Shown: piece by piece, positions 60,633 through 64,000 of the stretch
How positions within the stretch are numbered: the first letter of the stretch is position 1
How the letters are laid out: each line of letters begins with the position of its first letter
NCBI GenBank assembly: GCA_030424545.1
Contig: JAUHWL010000011.1
Span: 1 to 64,000 of the forward strand
Direction of reading: 5' to 3'
Length of the DNA stretch: 64,000 nt
Source: Bacteroidia bacterium
Lineage (GTDB): Bacteria; Bacteroidota; Bacteroidia; Flavobacteriales; Schleiferiaceae
Translations under genes and position numbers: made by a program
Notes under the pieces: model-generated
What the model saw: the letters and a program-made list of their open reading frames with translations, nothing else
Database searches by the model: none
What the model was told of the DNA's origin: nothing

Positions 60633-62307
60633 CTTTTAAATAGTTAAAATAGTTTTTCAATTGTTGCGGAGAAGCCACTTTGTCGGTGTGAATTTCTAAA
60701 ATTTGTATGCCGCTTTTGGGCGATAAAAATTCGGGTAAAATCTCCGTTAATTCTTCTTCGGTAAAAACCTCAGCGTGCTTTAAATTAAATGCTTGCGCAA
60801 TGCCACTGATTTTTGCGCTGTGTTGCGCTTCAAAAAAGTTGTCTAATTTATTGGTTGTTGCCGGGCCCGGGATGATTCTAAAAATATTTCCGCCACCATT
60901 ATTAATTACAATGGCCTTAAAAATTTTGGGCACATGGTTATGAAAAAACGCGTTGCTATCATACAAAAAGCTAACATCACCACTTAACAAAATGGTTTGT
61001 TTGCCACTGCCGATGCAAAAACCAACAGCCGTGCTGCTACTGCCATCAATGCCTGCTGCTCCGCGATTGCTAAAATGGGGCACATTTCTGCCTTCGTTAA
61101 AAAGTTGCACATATCTAATAACGCTGCTGTTGCCAATTTGCAACGCTGCCGTTTCGGGCACATTTTTTAAGATGTGATAGAACGCTTTAAAATCGCCAAA
61201 GGGCACTTTTTCTACAAATTCTAGGTGGCGCTGTTCGCGGATTTTATACTGCGCAAGCCAATCCGTTTTGAAGGCACTTTTCTCATTTATTTTCAATCCG
61301 CCAAGAAAGCTGAAAAAATCTTTCGGCTCGGCCACCACGCTGTGCGTTAAGCTTTGGTAAGTATCGGGGTTGGGTATTTTCGGGCTGATGTGCCAATGTT
61401 GTTTGGGCTGGTGTTCGCGAAAAAGCGCCTTCACTTTTTTACTAATTACCGCGCCATCTACTGTGAGTAAAACATCAACAGCAAAAGCCTTTTTTTCATT
61501 TTCTTCAATGGTGTTTATGAGCTTGTCGATGCCCTGAATGCTATTCGGAATATTGACGTTGCTGGTAGATTCTGTAAAAATCAACACGGCAGGATCTTCA
61601 TTTAGTTTCGCCAATAAAGGCCCCAAATGTGCCCGTTCTGGGTGCTGACCAAAAAGCACAATTTTGGTTTTTGCGTTTTGCCACGCAGCACCAAATTTTG
61701 CCCAACTGGCCTGTAATTCGGGCTTTATGTGCACTTGCTCAATCAGCTTAAATTGGTCGTTTGCGTCTTCTACAGAATCGTACAACGGCTCTTGAAACGG
61801 CATATTGATGTGCACCGGGCCGCTGGTTAAATGGGCCGTGTTTAGCGCTTCATTTAAAACGCGCTCGTTGTAAATCTGCAACTCGCGGTCGGCCACATCT
61901 TTGTATAAATTACAGCTGTAATTGATGTGGTTGGCAAAGAGATTTTCCTGCCGAATGGTTTGTCCATCGGCCTGATCAATCCACTCGCTGGGCCGATCTG
62001 CGGTAACCGCGATGATGGGAATTTGCTGATAAAAAGCCTCCGTAATGGCCGGATAATAATTGGCCGCTGCCGAGCCCGATGTGCAGCACATCATTACCGG
62101 AACGCCCGTGGCTTGGGCAATGCCGAGCGCCACAAAAGCTGCGCTGCGCTCATCATGCACCACCATGCAGTTAAAAAAATCATCGTTTGTAAAACCAATC
62201 ACCAGCGGTGCATTTCTGCTTCCGGGCGAAAAAACAACGTGTTTGATGCCTTTGGCTTTCGCCAAAAAAACGAGGGCTCTAACGTTGCGCTTGGCGCTTT
62301 GTATCAT
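60619..62307 (-). CDS. menD: SEPHCHC synthase MenD (thiamine-PP enzyme)
   Basis: The 562-aa enzyme adds succinic semialdehyde to isochorismate. Blocks present are VFSPGSRNAPLVIGF, DERSAAFVALGIA (catalytic Glu), TSGSAAANYYPAITEA, SNRGAAGIDGSSSTAVGFC and the ThDP/Mg motif SGDVSFLYDSNAF..NNGGGNIF. Overlaps menF by 4 nt. Confidence 0.96.
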   Translation of the reverse strand: MIQSAKRNVRALVFLAKAKGIKHVVFSPGSRNAPLVIGFTNDDFFNCMVVHDERSAAFVALGIAQATGVPVMMCCTSGSAAANYYPAITEAFYQQIPIIAVTADRPSEWIDQADGQTIRQENLFANHINYSCNLYKDVADRELQIYNERVLNEALNTAHLTSGPVHINMPFQEPLYDSVEDANDQFKLIEQVHIKPELQASWAKFGAAWQNAKTKIVLFGQHPERAHLGPLLAKLNEDPAVLIFTESTSNVNIPNSIQGIDKLINTIEENEKKAFAVDVLLTVDGAVISKKVKALFREHQPKQHWHISPKIPNPDTYQSLTHSVVAEPKDFFSFLGGLKINEKSAFKTDWLAQYKIREQRHLEFVEKVPFGDFKAFYHILKNVPETAALQIGNSSVIRYVQLFNEGRNVPHFSNRGAAGIDGSSSTAVGFCIGSGKQTILLSGDVSFLYDSNAFFHNHVPKIFKAIVINNGGGNIFRIIPGPATTNKLDNFFEAQHSAKISGIAQAFNLKHAEVFTEEELTEILPEFLSPKSGIQILEIHTDKVASPQQLKNYFNYLKDGKY

Positions 62308-63314
62308 GTGTGTTTATCGTCTTCAATTATCTGCAGCAAAGTTTGCAATTTACGTTCTGTTTCATCCCATTCTGCTTCGGGATTGCTAGAAGAAGTTATG
62401 CCGCCACCTGCGTACAAAACTACTCCGTTTTTAAAAAGCTGCATACTGCGCAGATTTACATAAAATCGGGCGCTTTTATTTTCTTCAACGCCAAAAAAAC
62501 CGGTGTAAAATTGGCGGTTGTAGTTTTCGCGTTCGCGGATGAAGTTGATGGATTTTTGCTGCGGCAAACCACCCACGGCAGGCGTTGGATGTAGTTTTTT
62601 GGCCAATTCTATGGCCCGTTTTTCTGTGCTTATTTCTGCCGAAACTTTCGTAAAAAGATGCGCTACCGGACCGGCCATTTTTGTTTTGGCCTTTTCGGTT
62701 AAAATTTCTTGCAGGCCAAAATCTGAAAAATTTTGCACGATTTCATCGGTTACAATTTGCTGTTCGTCAATTTCTTTGGCGCCCCATTTTCCGGTTTCTG
62801 CGGCCAAGCGTGTGCCCGCCAAACTGTGTGCAAAAACCTGATTATTTGTGCGCTGCAAAAGAATTTCGGGGGTGGCGCCCATCCAAGTTCCTGTGGCTTT
62901 GGTGTGAAAAATAAACGCGCAACTTTGCGGATATGCTTTGGCCAATGCGACCAACCATTCGGCCATCTTGGGTTGGGTTTGCGCCACCTTTTTGCGCGAC
63001 AAAACCACTTTGTCGAAACCCGTATCGGTCAATGCTTCTACGGCTTCGGCCACCAATTTTATATGGTCGGTTTTTGAGGATGTTTGTTCGTTGGTTTGGT
63101 TTGTTAATGTTGGAAAATCAAGCGCCAAAACTTCCGCATCCGACAAGGAATATTCTTCGGCAACGCCAAAGGAAAATGTTTTGCCATAAAAAGGTGCCAC
63201 ATAAATTTTTGTGGATAAATCTCCGCTTGCCGGCCCTAATATATAAAGCTGAAAATGAGTTTTGCCAGGCTCGCGCCAGATTAAAAAGTCGTTATTTTTT
63301 AGATTTATTTTCAT
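62304..63314 (-). CDS. menF: Isochorismate synthase
   Basis: The 336-aa enzyme converts chorismate to isochorismate. Blocks present are KVVLSRKKVAQ, CAFIFHTKATGTWMGATPEILLQR, HSLAGTR and KLHPTPAVGGLPQQK. It is short compared with E. coli MenF (431 aa) at the N-terminus, as in other Bacteroidota. First enzyme of the menF-menD-menB run. Confidence 0.93.
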   Translation of the reverse strand: MKINLKNNDFLIWREPGKTHFQLYILGPASGDLSTKIYVAPFYGKTFSFGVAEEYSLSDAEVLALDFPTLTNQTNEQTSSKTDHIKLVAEAVEALTDTGFDKVVLSRKKVAQTQPKMAEWLVALAKAYPQSCAFIFHTKATGTWMGATPEILLQRTNNQVFAHSLAGTRLAAETGKWGAKEIDEQQIVTDEIVQNFSDFGLQEILTEKAKTKMAGPVAHLFTKVSAEISTEKRAIELAKKLHPTPAVGGLPQQKSINFIRERENYNRQFYTGFFGVEENKSARFYVNLRSMQLFKNGVVLYAGGGITSSSNPEAEWDETERKLQTLLQIIEDDKHT

Positions 63315-63324
63315 AGATCAATTA

Positions 63325-63370
63325 CCCCGCCACGCTATGGCGTGGCACCCCTTCAATCTTGAAGGGGAAA
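63325..63370. repeat. Double-hairpin intergenic repeat
   Basis: Two adjacent perfect hairpins: GCCACGC-TATG-GCGTGGC (63329-63346) and CCCCTTCAA-TC-TTGAAGGGG (63348-63367). Sits between menF and the thioesterase gene. No T-run, so more a REP-like element than a terminator. Confidence 0.75.
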
Positions 63371-63390
63371 AGTAGCGAGGATGCAACGGT

Positions 63391-63810
63391 TTAAATATCC
63401 TTAATAAAATTCAACAACTTACACAGCGAAATAAGCTTGCCGTTTTCGTCTTCAATTTTAATTTGCCACAAATGGCTGCTGCGGCCTTTGTGAATTATTT
63501 GGGCAGTACCCGTTACCATTCCACTTTTTACACTGCCTACATGATTGCAACTTATTTCTACACCAACAGGAACTTGTTTGGTGGGGTCTAAATACAATAC
63601 ACTACTTGCACTGCCCAAAGTTTCAGCCAAAGTAGCTGTGGCACCCCCATGTAGTAAACCTTGCGGTTGATGTACCTTATGATTTACAGGCATAGTGGCT
63701 TTTACCCAGCCTTGGTCTATGCTAAGATCTATAAAATTAATGTCGAGTGTTTCAAGCATGGTATTATGCTTAAAATTATTCATTGCACTCAGGGCTTCTT
63801 GTTTTGTCAT
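63391..63810 (-). CDS. Hotdog-fold thioesterase (PaaI/MenI type)
   Basis: The 139-aa protein has the hotdog pattern NHKVHQPQGLLHGGATATLAETLGS with the catalytic HGG..E region and SGMVTGTAQIIHKGRSSHLWQI. Its place upstream of menF-menD-menB makes 1,4-dihydroxy-2-naphthoyl-CoA hydrolase (MenI) a likely role, which would release DHNA after MenB. Inferred from context. Confidence 0.85.
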   Translation of the reverse strand: MTKQEALSAMNNFKHNTMLETLDINFIDLSIDQGWVKATMPVNHKVHQPQGLLHGGATATLAETLGSASSVLYLDPTKQVPVGVEISCNHVGSVKSGMVTGTAQIIHKGRSSHLWQIKIEDENGKLISLCKLLNFIKDI

Positions 63811-63903
63811 ATAGCGAAAATAAGCCTTAGAATTATGTGAATGAATATTAGATTAAAGAAACAAAAATGTACATCTTTGATTGATTTTTATAAAACATAG
63901 AAT

Positions 63904-64000
63904 ATGAATTTTCATACAAGAAAATGGGTAAAACCAGGCGATTTAAATCCTAATGGGACACTTTTTGGCGGTACACTTTTGCAATGGATTGATGAAGAAG
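63904..64000 (+). CDS. Acyl-CoA thioesterase, hotdog fold (partial, cut by window end)
   Basis: Only the first 32 codons are present: MNFHTRKWVKPGDLNPNGTL then FGGTLLQWIDEE. This opening is typical of YciA/BFIT-type acyl-CoA hydrolases (NxxGTxFGGxLLxWxDE). The remainder lies beyond the right edge. Confidence 0.75.
   Translation, partial: MNFHTRKWVKPGDLNPNGTLFGGTLLQWIDEE

Noticed and set aside
1-64000. CRISPR array, rRNA or prophage
   Set aside because: No regularly spaced repeats, rRNA sequences or phage structural genes were seen; short tandem repeats found are contiguous and have no spacers.

Overview
The window looks like chromosomal DNA of a Bacteroidota bacterium, most likely order Flavobacteriales. 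The evidence is four secreted proteins with C-terminal type IX secretion (T9SS) sorting domains, a TonB-type outer-membrane receptor of the CarboxypepD_reg/OMP_b-brl class, DUF4136, DUF4252 and GWxTD proteins, TAnnTTTG promoter boxes, a metH split into two genes, and the neighbourhood cdaA-folP / DUF1599-DoxX-permease-tpiA-prmA-clpS. I could not assign a genus.

Layout. (1) 1-2857 is accessory DNA: an OLD-family ATPase/TOPRIM nuclease and a small lipoprotein, each flanked by paired 13-bp motifs. One motif follows each stop codon and its inverse precedes each start, as in an integron-like cassette array, and the array is lodged exactly at the 3' end of a cystathionine beta-synthase gene. (2) 2857-10878 is core: cystathionine beta-synthase, the c-di-AMP cyclase CdaA, FolP, DUF1599, an AsmA-like protein, a DoxX-like protein and a DppB-type permease. 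(3) 10856-13539 is an inserted patch: a higBA toxin-antitoxin pair bracketed by ~115-bp direct repeats that carry the 3' end of the permease gene, then a small ORF and a T9SS cargo protein. (4) 13713-20308 is core: tpiA, prmA, a ~1490-aa exported protein, clpS and tRNA-Arg(ACG). (5) 20391-27241 is an accessory surface/secreted region: an RCC1-repeat protein; a three-gene unit in which an uncharacterised ~140-aa domain is found both fused to a zinc metalloprotease and alone; a PNGase F-like protein; and a LamG T9SS protein. (6) 27350-31264 holds apt, an MTA/SAH-nucleosidase-like gene, two envelope proteins and metK. (7) 31448-40756 holds a two-component system with a PepSY-like protein and an outer-membrane receptor, a BCCT transporter, and an ABC exporter operon. 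(8) 40873-46461 is a methionine operon led by a SAM (S-box) riboswitch: metH N-terminal half, metH C-terminal half, metF. (9) 46551-57746 has a kelch T9SS protein, an MBOAT/SGNH acyl-transfer pair, rlmB, a GWxTD protein, rmuC, an ATP-grasp protein and a PQQ sugar dehydrogenase. (10) 57780-63810 is a menaquinone operon (hotdog thioesterase, menF, menD, menB) running into two bacterial PH-domain proteins; an acyl-CoA thioesterase starts at the right edge.

How genes work together. metK, the nucleosidase, apt, cystathionine beta-synthase, split metH and metF cover the SAM/homocysteine cycle and adenine recovery, and the riboswitch ties methionine synthesis to SAM level.

The most unusual object is in the C-terminal metH gene. 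A complete DUF559 (PD-(D/E)XK-like nuclease) domain, flanked by two 102-bp copies of a hairpin-rich repeat, sits in frame between the cobalamin cap and the cobalamin-binding domain. Both repeat length and repeat-to-repeat distance (495 bp) are multiples of three with no stop codon, so the host enzyme stays open. A related shorter palindromic repeat sits in frame in the histidine kinase at 34417-35739. Together they suggest a frame-preserving, nuclease-associated repeat family that invades genes. The second candidate for a new system is the metalloprotease unit at 21868-23761.
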